64,000 bases of DNA from an uncultured Myxococcales bacterium (GCA_903924465.1 CAIYBN010000018.1:1-64000); one strand, 5' to 3'. Shown: positions 7,034-16,873, counted from the first letter of the stretch. Program-made: numbers and translations. Notes: generated by a model not told the origin, from the sequence alone.

Positions 7034-10000
7034 CTACCAGGACTTCGGACTGTGGCTCTGGCTGTGGCACGTGCCGTTGCAGCTGACCCGACCGGTCGTC
7101 GCATTGCGCGTCGCGGCGACGCTGCCGGTGTAGGACGCGCTGTTGCAGGTAGTGTTCACGTCGCGCAAGCCGTTCATGTGCAGCGCGGACGTCGCGGCGG
7201 GATGACAACCGGTGCAGCCGACGTTGTTGGACGACTTCGTGTGCGTGCTGTGTGTCCCAGTGGTCGGCGACGCCGCGTGGCACATCGCGCAGCTGGCGAC
7301 GGTCCAAGCGGTCGGACCCACGCCAGCCCAGTACGGCGTGACCAGCGGCGCCTGAACGGTGGCAGTGCCGGTACGACCGCTGGAGTGGCAGTTGCCCAGG
7401 CAAGTCCCGCGTCCGGTGAACGGCGTGGTGCCATTGGTCGTGGCGACGTTCCACGCCATCGCGCTCGTCGGGGAGCCGAGCGGTGTCGTGGGCAGCGCCG
7501 GGAAGGTGACGTCACCGTGGTGGCCCGTTTGCGTCAAGTCTGCGGAGTAGACGTATTGGGCGATGTGGGCGATGTCGCCCGCGCCAGGAATCACATGGCA
7601 GTTGATGCAGGTGAACGCCACGTGCGTCGCGCTCGCCGCCAGATGCTGCGCATGCTTGCCGACACCCAGCGTGGTCGTCGCTGTCTCATTGGCCACGCCG
7701 TGCGGCGGATTGGTCTGCGTCGCGCCGCCGTGGCAGAAGTTGCAGGCCTTCCAATCGCCGCCCGTGCCGTTGGCCGGCGAATTCTGGCCATGGCAGTTGA
7801 TGGTCGAGTTGTTGCAGCTCACGTTCACCGTGCCACCGTTGTAGTCCGCGCCGTGGCAAACGGTGCACGCGGTTCCTCGATCGTCGCGCATCTGGTTCCG
7901 GATAAAGTAGTTGCTGCCGTGGTGATTCGTGCCGTAGTTCGGCGTCGTCCAGCCGGGGAGCGTGTGGTACTTGTTGGACTCCACCGTGCCATTGACGTGC
8001 AGCGAGCGATCCGTCCAGGTCGTCGCCGTCGTCGACGGATTGAATGAACTGACCACCGCGGCGTGGCAAATGCTGCAATCGGTATGGGGGACGTGCGTGC
8101 CGCCAACCGGGATGCTGTGGCAAGCCAGACCGCAGGCGTCAAAGTTGCCGTTGACCGTCGTCCATACCGGTGTCTGCTTGATCGTGCCGCTGACATTGGC
8201 GCCGGTCAGCGTCGTGCCGTGGCAGTACACGGTATTGCAGGTCACATTGCTGGCATTGAATGCGGGCGTTGCACCGTCGCTGTTGGCCACGGTTCCAAAC
8301 TGGATGTCGTCCGTCCCATTGGCGTGCAACGGTTGCGACGGGACCGTGTGGCAGTCCGTGCATTGACCATCGCGGTGCCAGGTGCTCGTGCCCAGGTGCT
8401 GCTGGTGGGCGCCGACGGCAGCATCCGAGGTCAACGTTTCGCCCTTTGTCCCCTTCGGCGGCGCAGGATTGTTGGTCGGAGCGTCGCCGTGACACGCGGT
8501 GCAACTGAGCGCCGGTGCGTCAATCACGCCGTCAATGTGCCGGGTAAAGTCATTCCAAACGACCGTCGGCGGCGCATTGCCCACGCCAGGCGTGAAGGAC
8601 GCGATCACCGCACCGTGGCAGTCCTGACATTTGCTGTTCTGGACGTGCGGCAGGCCCGGCGGCGTCGTGTGGCAACTCTGACCACAAGAGTCGTACGTGC
8701 CATCGACGGTTGTCCAGACCGGCGACATCTTCAAGGTGCCCGTGGCGTTGGCGCCAAACGGCAGCGTGTTGCCGTGGCAGTAGACGCCGCTGCAGGTGAC
8801 GGTAGCGGTATCAAAGCTTGGCGTTGCACCGTTGACTGCGGCCGGACCGCCCCACGCGAAGTCGAACACGCCGTTGCTGTGCGAAGTGGACGACGGCACC
8901 ACGTGGCAATCTTCACACTGCACCTGACGGTGCCAGTCACTGCTCTTCACATGCTGAGCGTGCGCGCCAACCGCGGCTTGGCTGGTCAGCGTCTCCCCGT
9001 TGGTGCCCAGGGGCGGCGCCGGGTTGTTGCTGGCTGCGTCGCCGTGGCAGGACGTGCAGGTCAGCGCCTTGACCTCAAGCAGGCCGTCCACGTGCTTCGC
9101 GCTGTCCGCCCACACGGCCGTCTTGGTGGCAGGGTCGTAACTCTGGATCACTTCACCGTGACAGGTCGCGCACGCAGTATTCTGCGGATGTGTGCCGCCC
9201 GGCGGATTGGTGTGGCAGCTTGCGCCGCAGGAGTCGAACGTGCCGTTCACCGTCGTCCAGACCGGCGTCTTGCTGGTAGTGCCGCCGGGAATGGCCGCCG
9301 GCAACGTCGTGCCGTGGCAGTAGACGGTGTTGCAGGTCACCGTTGCCGCATCAAACGCCGGTGTTGCGCCCGCAGCCGAGGCCACGCTGCCAAAGCTCAT
9401 GTCGACGGTGCCGTTGCTGTGCGACGTGCTAACGGGAACCGCGTGACAATCGACACACTGCCCGTCGCGGTGCCAATCGCTCGGCGTCAGATGGTTCTGG
9501 TGAGCACCGACAGCCACCTGAGTCGTCAGCGTTTCGCCCTTGGTGCCCGCGGGCGGCGCCGGATCGTTGGTCCCGGCATTGCCATGGCAGGACGTACACG
9601 TCATCGTCTTCACCTCCACCTGGCCGTTGATGTGGAGCGCGCGATCCGCCCACACCGCCGTCTTGGCATTGGCGTCGTAGCTCTGGATGACGTCCGTGTG
9701 GCACGTCGCGCACGCGGCGTTCTGCGGGTGTGTGCCGCCAGGCGGGTTGGTGTGGCAACTGGCACCGCAGGAATCGTAGGTGCCGTTGACTGTCGTCCAC
9801 ACGGGCGTCTTCTTGGTCGTGCCGCCGGTGTTGGCCACGGGCAGCGTCGCCCCGTGGCAATAGACGGCATTGCAGGTCACCGTGCTCACATCCCACGCCG
9901 GCGTGGTGCCGCCGACTGCGGCGAGGCTGCCGAAGTCGACGTCATCCACGCCATTGGAGTGCAACGTCGAAGCGGGCACGACGTGGCAGTCCGCGCACTG

Positions 10001-13000
10001 CACATCGCGGTGCCATGTGCTCGTGCTCAAGTGCTGTGCGTGTGCGCCCACGGCGGGCTGCGACGTCAGCGTTTCACCCTTCGCACCCTTTGGCGGCGCG
10101 GGATTGTTGGTCGCCGCATCGCCATGGCAGGCCGTGCAATTCAACGCCGGTGCGTCGATGACCCCATCGACGTGGCGCGACGCGTCCTTCCAGACCACGG
10201 TCGGTGCCGCGCCGGCGACGCCCGGAGTGAACGACTGGATGACCGCGCCGTGGCAGTCCTGGCAATTGCTGTTTTGCGCATGCGGTGCGCCAGGCGGCGT
10301 CGTGTGGCAGCTTTGACCGCAAGAATCGTACGTGCCGTCGACTGTGGTCCAGACCGGCGACCGCTTCAGGGTTGCGTTGCCGCTGGCGCCAAACAAGGTG
10401 TTGCCGTGGCAATAGACGCCGCTGCAGGTCACGGTGCTGACATCAAAGCTCGGCGTCGCGCCGTTGACGGCGGCCGGACCACCCCAGCCAAAGTCAAAGA
10501 CGCCGTTGCTGTGGCTGGTCGAGGTGGGCACCACGTGACAGTCATCGCATTTCACCTGGCGGTGCCAGTTGCTGCTGTTCAAGTGCTGGCTGTGTGCACC
10601 GACAGCCGCTTGGCTGGTCAGCGTTTCGCCGTTGGTGCCGAGTGGCGGCGCGGGGTTGTCCGCGACCACGTCGCCGTGACAAGTCGTGCACGTCAGCGTC
10701 TTGACCTGCAGGACGCCGTCGACATGCAGCGACTTATCCTTCCAAACCGCCAACTTGCCAATCGGGTCGTAGCCCTGAATGACGTCCGGGTGGCAAGTCG
10801 CGCACTGGGTGTTCTGCGGGTGCGATCCGCCCGGCGGATTGGTGTGGCAACTGGCACCGCAGGAGTCAAAGGAGCCGTCGACCGTCGTCCATACGGGCGT
10901 CTTGGCGGTCGTGCCGCCAGCGTTGGCGGCAGCCAAGGTCGTGCCATGGCAGTACACCGTGTTGCAGGTGGTTGTCGCCGCATCAAATTGCGGATTGGAG
11001 CCGCCGGTCTTGGCCACGGTGCCCCACGTGATGTCCGCCGTGCCGTTGCTGTGCTTCATGCTTTGTGGGACGGTGTGGCAATCGACGCACTGGCCGTCGC
11101 GATGCCACGCACTCGACGTGAGATGTTGCTGGTGCGCGCCAACGGCGGCCTGATTGGTCGCGGTTTCACCGTGGGTGCCCACGGGCGGAGCCGGATCGTT
11201 GGTCGCGTTTGTGCCGTGGCAAGTCGTGCAACTCAGTGCAATCACGTCCACCGTTCCGTCGATATGTTTGGCCTTGTCCACCCACACCGCGGTCTTCGCA
11301 GCGGCGTCGTAGCTCTGGATCACCGTGGGGTGGCACATCTGGCAGGTGCTGTTTTGCGGATGCGAACCGCCCGGAGGGTTGGTGTGGCAACTCGCGCCGC
11401 ACGAATCGAATGTGCTGTCGACCTGTGTCCAGACGGGCGACTTCTTGGTGGTGCCGCCCGTGTTGGCTGCCGGAAGCGTCGCGCCGTGGCAATACACGGC
11501 ATTGCAGGTCACCGTGCTCACATCGAATTGCGGCAACATGCCGCCGGTTGTCGCCAGCGCGCCAAACTCGATGTCGTCCACGCCGTTGGAGTGCAAGGTC
11601 GCCGCCGGTACTTTGTGGCAATCGGTGCACTGGCCATCGCGATGCCAGGCGCTCGCGCTCAAGTGCTGGGCATGCGCGCCCACGGCAGCTTGTGTCGTCA
11701 GCGTCTCACCCTTGGTACCTTTGGGCGGCGCAGGATTGTTGGTGCCCGCATCGCCATGGCACGCGGTGCAGGTCAACGCCGGCGCGTCGACGATGCCGTT
11801 GACGTGGCGCGAAGCGTCTTTCCACACAACGGTCGGTGCCGCGCCGTTGACACCAGGCGTGAACGACTGGATGACCTCGCCGTGGCAGGTTTCGCACGCG
11901 GTGTTTTGTACGTGCGGCGCGCCAGGCGGCGTCGTGTGACAACTGACGCCACACGCGTCATAGGTGCCATCGACCTGGTTCCAAACCGGCTGCTGCTTGA
12001 GCGTACCGCCAGGGTTCGGGCCAAACAGGGTCGTGCCGTGGCAGTAGACGCTGCTGCAAGTGACCGTGCTGACATCAAAAGCCGGCTGCGCACCGCCCAC
12101 CGTGCTCGGGCCGCCAAAGTTGATATCCGTCGCGCCGTTGCTGTGGGTGACCGAGGCGGGAACCGTGTGGCAGTCCGTGCACTGGCCTCGACGATGCCAG
12201 CTGCTCGCGGTCAAGTGATTCTGGTGCGCGCCGACCGCCGCCGACGTCGTCAGTTGCTCGCCGTGTGTGCCGGTCGGTGGCGCGGGATCGTTCTTGACGG
12301 CATCGCCGTGACAGGTCGTACACGTCAGCGTCTTGACTTCCACCTGGCCGTCGATATGCAACGCCGGACTGCTCCACGTCGCCGTCTTGGTCGCGGCATC
12401 GTAGTTGGCGATGACTTCCGTGTGGCAGACCTGACAGGCGGTGCTTTGCGGATGGCTGCCGCCGGGCGGGTTGGTGTGACAACTGGCGCCACAGGAATCA
12501 AAAGTGCCGTTGACGGTGGTCCAAACGGGCGACTTCTTGGTGGCTCCGACCGGGTTGGCCGCAGGCAACGAGTTGCCGTGGCAGTAGACGGAATTGCAGG
12601 TCACGGTTACGGCATCAAAGGTGGGCGTGCTGTTGGCCGCCAAGGCGAGCGCGCCCCACGCAATGTCGACCGCGCCATTGGTGTGCGTCATCGACGCCGG
12701 GACCACATGGCAATCGGTGCATTGACCGTCCCGGTGCCAGGAACTTGCACCCAGATGCTGCGCGTGCGCGCCGACGGCCGCTTGCGACGTCAGCGTTTCC
12801 CCGAGCGTGCCCTTGGGCGGAGCTGGATTGTTGGTTGCCGCATCGCCGTGGCACGTCGTGCACGTGAGCGCCGTCAACTCCACCTCGCCATCGATGTGCA
12901 AGCTGGCGTTGCTCCACGTCGCCATTTGCGCTTGGTTATCGAAGCTGGCGATCACCGGCGTGTGGCACACCGCGCACTTGTCGTTCTTCGGGTGATTGCC

Positions 13001-15718
13001 GCCCGGCGGGTTGGTGTGACAACTCGCACCACACGCGTCGAACGTGCCGTCGACCAGCGTCCACTTCGGCTGGGTCTTGATTGCCCCACCCGTTTTCGGA
13101 CCCGGCAGCGTCTCGCCATGGCAGTACACGCCTGAGCACGTCGTCGTTTGCGTGTCGAACGTCGGCGTTGCGTTGGCAGTCACGGCGATGCCGCCCCACG
13201 TGAAATCGATCTGGTTGTTGGCGTGACCCACAGATGCCGGCACTGTGTGGCAATCCGTGCACTGACCGTCGCGGTGCCAGGCGCTCGCGCCCAGGTGCTG
13301 CGCGTGCGCGCCCACGGCTGCTTGGGACGTCGCCGTCTCGCCCTTGGTGCCTTTCGGCGGCGCAGGATTGTTGCTCGCCGCGTCACCGTGGCACGTCGTG
13401 CACGTCATCCAGACGACTTCAACGTTGCCATTCACATGCAATTCCGGGCTCTTCCAGATCGCGACTTTCGTTGTCGGATCGTAGCTCGTGATGACGGCGG
13501 TGTGGCACTGATCGCACTTGGTGTTGTTCGGGTGCTTACCTCCCGGCGGATTGGTGTGACAGCTCGCGCCGCATGCTTCAAACGTGCCATCGACTTGGGT
13601 CCACTTGGGCGTTTGGCTGAGGGTGCCACCGGCGATCGCGCCACCCTGGAGCGTCGTGCCGTGGCAGTACGCGGTCGCGCAGGTCAGGTTCTGGCTGTCG
13701 AATTTCGGCTGCGCACCATCCGCCGCAGAAACCGTTCCCCACGTGAACTCAATCACGCCGTTGGTATGGGTCATCGATTGCGGCACGGTGTGGCAGTCCT
13801 CGCACTTGCCTTGGCGATGCCAGCCACTTTGCGTGAGGTGCTTCTGGTGCGCGCCAACCGCGGCTTGGGTCGTCAGCATCTCACCGTTGCTGCCCCGGGG
13901 CGGTGCCGGCGTATTGGCCAGCGCGTCGCCGTGGCAACTCGTGCACGTCAAGCTGTTCACTTCCACTTTGCCATTGACGTGCAGGCTCGGGACGTTCCAG
14001 GTCGCCGTTGCGTTCTGCGGATCGTAGTCCGCGATCACCCCGCCGTGGCACTGTGCGCAATTCGTCGCCTGTGGATGGGGCTCGGCGGGCGGATTCGTAT
14101 GGCAGCTGGCGCCGCACGAGTCGAAGCTGCCGTCGACCTGATTCCACACGGGCTCGTGTTTGACCACGCCGCCCACCTTGGGATTGCCGGTTGTGACCCC
14201 GTGGCAGTAGGTGTTGGAGCAGGTGACGGTACCAACGTCGAAAGCCGGCGACGCGCCCGCTGCGGTCGCAACGGCGCTGAAGGCAAAATCGAAAACGCCA
14301 TTGCAGTGCGCCGTCGAACCGGGCAGCGCATGGCAGTCCTTGCACACCACTTGCCGGTGCCAATTGCCGCCGTCCAGGTGCGCGGTATGGGCGCCCACCG
14401 CCGCCTGAGTCGTCAGCGTTTCGCCTTTCGTGCCCTTGGGCGGCGCTGGATTGCCGCTGGCGGCGTCACCGTGACACGACGTGCAATCCAGATTGCCCAC
14501 CTCAAGCAGGCCGTCAATGTGCAAGGACGCGTTCGCCCAGGTCGCTTTCTTGGTCACCGGGTCAAAGCTGGCGATGACTTCGCCGTGACAATTCGCGCAC
14601 TTGGTGTCGAACGGGTGTTTGCCGCCGGGCGGAACTGTGTGGCAAGCGGTGCCGCAAGCTTCCTGCGAACCGTCCACGACATTCCACGTTGGCGTTTTAT
14701 TGGACGTCGTCCCAGGCACATCCCCGACCGTCAACGTGCCGCCGTGGCAGTAGGAGCCCGAGCACTGCAACGACGTCGAATCGAACGTTCCCTGCTTGGC
14801 CAGTGGACCCCAGGCAAGATCGACTTGCTGATTCAAATGCGTCGCAGCGTAAGGATTGGGCACGGGATGGCATTCCTGACACGTGACGTCGTGGCGCCAA
14901 TCCGCCTTCTTCAAGTGCGCCTGATGGGCACCCACTCCCGGAAATGTCGTCTCGGTGTGCCCCGTCAAATCCGACGGTGGAGCGGGATCGTCGCGCGCTG
15001 CATCGCCATGGCAGGTGAAGCAGACGGGCAGCCACGTGCTCACTTGCGCGTCATCGGCATCCGCAGCGACATCCGAACCGGCACCGGTGTCCAGCTGCGC
15101 GGTATCCAGCGCCGCATCGCTCGACCCATCGACAAGCGCTGCATCCGTTCCGGCCGCGTCGGCGACCTGCACATCGACCTGCTCCACATCGTCGATCAGG
15201 GCGACGTCCTGCAAGTCCTGAGTCGCCACGTCCTGCTCACCGGTGTCGAGGATGACGTCGGTCAAGTCCGCCGCGTCGACGCCAACATCTGGCGTCGCGG
15301 TGTCCTCCGGCACAACCGTATCGTCTGGTGTCACCGTGGCATCCGTGCCAACCAGCACGTCGTCGGGCACGTCAGGCGGGATGTCCTTCGTCACGTCCGG
15401 CTGGATATCGAGCGCAATCTGGACGTCGGCATCGTCGCTCGCGTCGTGGGCATCTTCCACGTCCGCATCCACGTTGGCATCCTGCGCGACGTCGATCTGA
15501 ACGTCGCCCACATGAATGGTGTCGCCCTGCGCATCGCTCTTGCTGTCTGGCTTGGCGTCCGCCTGGTCACTGCCATCGACCTGAACGACCGGCGTGTCGC
15601 CAACGACATCCACCTCAGAAGCCACCGATGTTTGGCCTTTGTCGCCGCAAGACGCCACCAGCGTCGCGCCAAGCAGCACACCGAGCCAGATCCGCGAAGG
15701 ATTTCGTACGTAACGCAT
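7034..15718 (-). CDS. Giant surface lipoprotein multihaem cytochrome c, ~73 haem sites
   Basis: A 2,894-residue protein. The ATG at 15718 has GGAG seven bases upstream; the open frame runs to 15820 but lacks such support. A signal peptide ends in lipobox LVASC (about Cys21), then a ~200-residue Asp-rich linker. From about residue 230 come 13 modules of ~181 residues, each with five haem-attachment motifs in fixed order: CxxCHGD, CxxCHxxP, CX4CHG (usually CxxVYCHG), CGxxCHTxPP (CX3CH) and CxxCHxxVI. A 330-residue C-terminal part adds five CxxCH, two CX3CH and one doubtful CX6CH. That is 44 CX2CH, 15 CX3CH, 13 CX4CH and 1 CX6CH. Each module also repeats VGAHxxHL and WHRxGxC, plausible distal ligands. 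It resembles the Geobacter CX4CH/CX2CH cytochrome family but is far larger. A role in extracellular electron transfer or electron storage is inferred. Confidence 0.9.
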   Translation of the reverse strand: MRYVRNPSRIWLGVLLGATLVASCGDKGQTSVASEVDVVGDTPVVQVDGSDQADAKPDSKSDAQGDTIHVGDVQIDVAQDANVDADVEDAHDASDDADVQIALDIQPDVTKDIPPDVPDDVLVGTDATVTPDDTVVPEDTATPDVGVDAADLTDVILDTGEQDVATQDLQDVALIDDVEQVDVQVADAAGTDAALVDGSSDAALDTAQLDTGAGSDVAADADDAQVSTWLPVCFTCHGDAARDDPAPPSDLTGHTETTFPGVGAHQAHLKKADWRHDVTCQECHPVPNPYAATHLNQQVDLAWGPLAKQGTFDSTSLQCSGSYCHGGTLTVGDVPGTTSNKTPTWNVVDGSQEACGTACHTVPPGGKHPFDTKCANCHGEVIASFDPVTKKATWANASLHIDGLLEVGNLDCTSCHGDAASGNPAPPKGTKGETLTTQAAVGAHTAHLDGGNWHRQVVCKDCHALPGSTAHCNGVFDFAFSAVATAAGASPAFDVGTVTCSNTYCHGVTTGNPKVGGVVKHEPVWNQVDGSFDSCGASCHTNPPAEPHPQATNCAQCHGGVIADYDPQNATATWNVPSLHVNGKVEVNSLTCTSCHGDALANTPAPPRGSNGEMLTTQAAVGAHQKHLTQSGWHRQGKCEDCHTVPQSMTHTNGVIEFTWGTVSAADGAQPKFDSQNLTCATAYCHGTTLQGGAIAGGTLSQTPKWTQVDGTFEACGASCHTNPPGGKHPNNTKCDQCHTAVITSYDPTTKVAIWKSPELHVNGNVEVVWMTCTTCHGDAASNNPAPPKGTKGETATSQAAVGAHAQHLGASAWHRDGQCTDCHTVPASVGHANNQIDFTWGGIAVTANATPTFDTQTTTCSGVYCHGETLPGPKTGGAIKTQPKWTLVDGTFDACGASCHTNPPGGNHPKNDKCAVCHTPVIASFDNQAQMATWSNASLHIDGEVELTALTCTTCHGDAATNNPAPPKGTLGETLTSQAAVGAHAQHLGASSWHRDGQCTDCHVVPASMTHTNGAVDIAWGALALAANSTPTFDAVTVTCNSVYCHGNSLPAANPVGATKKSPVWTTVNGTFDSCGASCHTNPPGGSHPQSTACQVCHTEVIANYDAATKTATWSSPALHIDGQVEVKTLTCTTCHGDAVKNDPAPPTGTHGEQLTTSAAVGAHQNHLTASSWHRRGQCTDCHTVPASVTHSNGATDINFGGPSTVGGAQPAFDVSTVTCSSVYCHGTTLFGPNPGGTLKQQPVWNQVDGTYDACGVSCHTTPPGAPHVQNTACETCHGEVIQSFTPGVNGAAPTVVWKDASRHVNGIVDAPALTCTACHGDAGTNNPAPPKGTKGETLTTQAAVGAHAQHLSASAWHRDGQCTDCHKVPAATLHSNGVDDIEFGALATTGGMLPQFDVSTVTCNAVYCHGATLPAANTGGTTKKSPVWTQVDSTFDSCGASCHTNPPGGSHPQNSTCQMCHPTVIQSYDAAAKTAVWVDKAKHIDGTVDVIALSCTTCHGTNATNDPAPPVGTHGETATNQAAVGAHQQHLTSSAWHRDGQCVDCHTVPQSMKHSNGTADITWGTVAKTGGSNPQFDAATTTCNTVYCHGTTLAAANAGGTTAKTPVWTTVDGSFDSCGASCHTNPPGGSHPQNTQCATCHPDVIQGYDPIGKLAVWKDKSLHVDGVLQVKTLTCTTCHGDVVADNPAPPLGTNGETLTSQAAVGAHSQHLNSSNWHRQVKCDDCHVVPTSTSHSNGVFDFGWGGPAAVNGATPSFDVSTVTCSGVYCHGNTLFGASGNATLKRSPVWTTVDGTYDSCGQSCHTTPPGAPHAQNSNCQDCHGAVIQSFTPGVAGAAPTVVWKDASRHVDGVIDAPALNCTACHGDAATNNPAPPKGAKGETLTSQPAVGAHAQHLSTSTWHRDVQCADCHVVPASTLHSNGVDDVDFGSLAAVGGTTPAWDVSTVTCNAVYCHGATLPVANTGGTTKKTPVWTTVNGTYDSCGASCHTNPPGGTHPQNAACATCHTDVIQSYDANAKTAVWADRALHINGQVEVKTMTCTSCHGNAGTNDPAPPAGTKGETLTTQVAVGAHQNHLTPSDWHRDGQCVDCHAVPVSTSHSNGTVDMSFGSVASAAGATPAFDAATVTCNTVYCHGTTLPAAIPGGTTSKTPVWTTVNGTFDSCGASCHTNPPGGTHPQNTACATCHGEVIQSYDPATKTAVWADSAKHVDGLLEVKALTCTSCHGDAASNNPAPPLGTNGETLTSQAAVGAHAQHVKSSDWHRQVQCEDCHVVPSSTSHSNGVFDFAWGGPAAVNGATPSFDTATVTCSGVYCHGNTLPFGANATGTLKMSPVWTTVDGTYDSCGQSCHTTPPGLPHVQNSKCQDCHGAVIASFTPGVGNAPPTVVWNDFTRHIDGVIDAPALSCTACHGDAPTNNPAPPKGTKGETLTSDAAVGAHQQHLGTSTWHRDGQCTDCHTVPSQPLHANGTDDIQFGTVANSDGATPAFNASNVTCNTVYCHGTTLTGANVSGTIKQTPVWTTVNGNFDACGLACHSIPVGGTHVPHTDCSICHAAVVSSFNPSTTATTWTDRSLHVNGTVESNKYHTLPGWTTPNYGTNHHGSNYFIRNQMRDDRGTACTVCHGADYNGGTVNVSCNNSTINCHGQNSPANGTGGDWKACNFCHGGATQTNPPHGVANETATTTLGVGKHAQHLAASATHVAFTCINCHVIPGAGDIAHIAQYVYSADLTQTGHHGDVTFPALPTTPLGSPTSAMAWNVATTNGTTPFTGRGTCLGNCHSSGRTGTATVQAPLVTPYWAGVGPTAWTVASCAMCHAASPTTGTHSTHTKSSNNVGCTGCHPAATSALHMNGLRDVNTTCNSASYTGSVAATRNATTGRVSCNGTCHSQSHSPKSW
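7975..15030 (-). repeat. 13-copy ~543-bp coding tandem repeat (five-haem module)
   Basis: Thirteen in-frame copies of a ~543-bp unit encode the cytochrome modules. Copies are diverged but alignable; landmarks such as the codons for VGAH and CGASCHTNPP recur at regular spacing. A longer period overlays this: modules 5, 8 and 11 (counting the N-terminal one as 0) share an insertion encoding SFTPGV...APTVVW near 11,860, 10,230 and 8,590, so the array also repeats every ~1.63 kb. It is coding throughout and is not a CRISPR array. Confidence 0.9.
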
Positions 15719-16108
15719 CGGCAATCTCCGGGTCTTCTGTCCAAACGACCGCAACTGGACGCGCGCGGCGTTCCACCACCGGCGCGAAATCCCTCTAGGA
15801 CTCGAGACAATCTCCATCAAGGGTGTGAAAAGGTCCGATTTGCACAGGAATCAAGCCGCGAATTGATCGTTGTCAATTATGGGTGTATTGCGTAGGTTCC
15901 GTGCTGGGATCCGGGTATCCGCGACGGCGACAGCATGATCAAGACGGCGGGAACCCAAGCGGGGCCGTCCTCATCAGGGCAGTTCAATTTCGGATTCGCT
16001 CGCGATTCCACCTGTCGAAACACCGGGATCACCGCCCATCCCTTGCGCGCAAACCGGCGCGCCCTTACGCTCTTGCCTTTGCAGGGCCGACGACGGACTG
16101 AGGCAAAC
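15719..16108. other. Divergent intergenic region between cytochrome and map
   Basis: These ~390 bases lie between the start of the giant cytochrome gene (minus) and map (plus). Both promoters must lie here. The AT-rich stretch 15861-15891, unusual in this window, is the best candidate (see inverted repeat). Open frames across it lack ribosome-binding sites. No terminator or RNA gene is evident. Confidence 0.6.
15861..15878. promoter_or_regulatory. Inverted repeat AATTGA-N6-TCAATT, possible operator
   Basis: A perfect 6-bp inverted repeat with a 6-bp centre in an AT-rich patch. It overlaps a TTGACA (minus, 15876-15871) that could be a -35 for the cytochrome gene, and a TTGATC (plus, 15863-15868) 17 bp before TATTGC, which could serve map. 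Neither -10 is strong. A dimeric regulator controlling one or both genes is an inference. Confidence 0.3.
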
Positions 16109-16873
16109 GTGATTCAGCGAAAATCCAGTGACCAAATCCGCAAGCTGCGCGCCTCCGGTGCAATCGTCGGCGACACGTTGCGCATGCTGAGAAGCCTGTG
16201 CGTCGAAGGCGCCATTCTCAAGGATCTGGACCGCGCAGCAGAAGCGTTCATCCGCGGTCGCGGTGCCAAGCCGACGTTCAAGGGCTACCACGGCTTTCCG
16301 GCCACGTTGTGCCTGTCCTTGAACAGCGAAGTTGTGCACGGCATCCCGAACGGGCGGCGCCTGAAGAGCGGCGACATCCTGGCGATCGACTGCGGTGCGA
16401 CCAAGGACGACTGGGTCGGTGACGCGGCGATGACCGTGATGATCGGCAAAGTTGCCCCGGATGTCGCGCAGTTGGTCGAGCAAACCCGGCTGAGCCTGAT
16501 GGCCGGGATCGCCGCCGCCAAGGTCGGTGCACGTCTGGGCGATATCAGCTGGGCGATTGAATCGGTGGTCCACAAACACGGCTATGGCATCGTCCGCGAC
16601 TACTGCGGCCACGGCGTGGGTCGCGCGCTGCATGAAGATCCGCAGGTGCCCAACTATGGCAAACCGGATACCGGCCCGCGCATCCAGTCCGGTTGGTGTC
16701 TGGCGTTGGAGCCGATGATCAACCTGGGCGGCGACGACGTCCACACGCTGGCCGACGGTTGGACCGTTGTGACCGATGACGGCAAGCCGTCGGCGCACTG
16801 GGAACATTCGATTGCGATCACGGACGCTGGCGTGGAAATCCTGACGCTGACGTCGGACGGCGAACAGCCATAG
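16109..16873 (+). CDS. map: Type I methionine aminopeptidase
   Basis: A 254-residue enzyme removing N-terminal Met from new proteins. The metal-site residues of the family are visible: Asp94 and Asp105 in IDCGATKDDWVGDAAMT, His168 in CGHGVGRALHEDP, a Glu in CLALEPM, and a final Glu in WEHSIAIT. The start is the GTG at 16109 with TGAGG about seven bases upstream; an in-frame ATG at 15935 would add 58 residues with no family similarity, so it is rejected. Length then matches the usual ~250-265. It lies 10 bp before the next lipoprotein gene. Confidence 0.95.
   Translation: MIQRKSSDQIRKLRASGAIVGDTLRMLRSLCVEGAILKDLDRAAEAFIRGRGAKPTFKGYHGFPATLCLSLNSEVVHGIPNGRRLKSGDILAIDCGATKDDWVGDAAMTVMIGKVAPDVAQLVEQTRLSLMAGIAAAKVGARLGDISWAIESVVHKHGYGIVRDYCGHGVGRALHEDPQVPNYGKPDTGPRIQSGWCLALEPMINLGGDDVHTLADGWTVVTDDGKPSAHWEHSIAITDAGVEILTLTSDGEQP

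Noticed and set aside
8063..13135. A 1,690-codon open frame on the plus strand across the cytochrome
   Set aside because: It is exactly antisense to the haem-module array, very Arg/Val/Ala-rich and periodic with the repeat; GC-rich codons leave few stops in the opposite strand. No ribosome-binding site.
7975..15030. CRISPR or DNA satellite
   Set aside because: The repeat unit is ~543 bp, in frame, diverged and codes for conserved haem motifs; CRISPR units are 25-40 bp with unique spacers.
13148..15895. A 915-codon plus-strand open frame
   Set aside because: Continuation of the same antisense shadow over the first modules and the Asp-rich linker.
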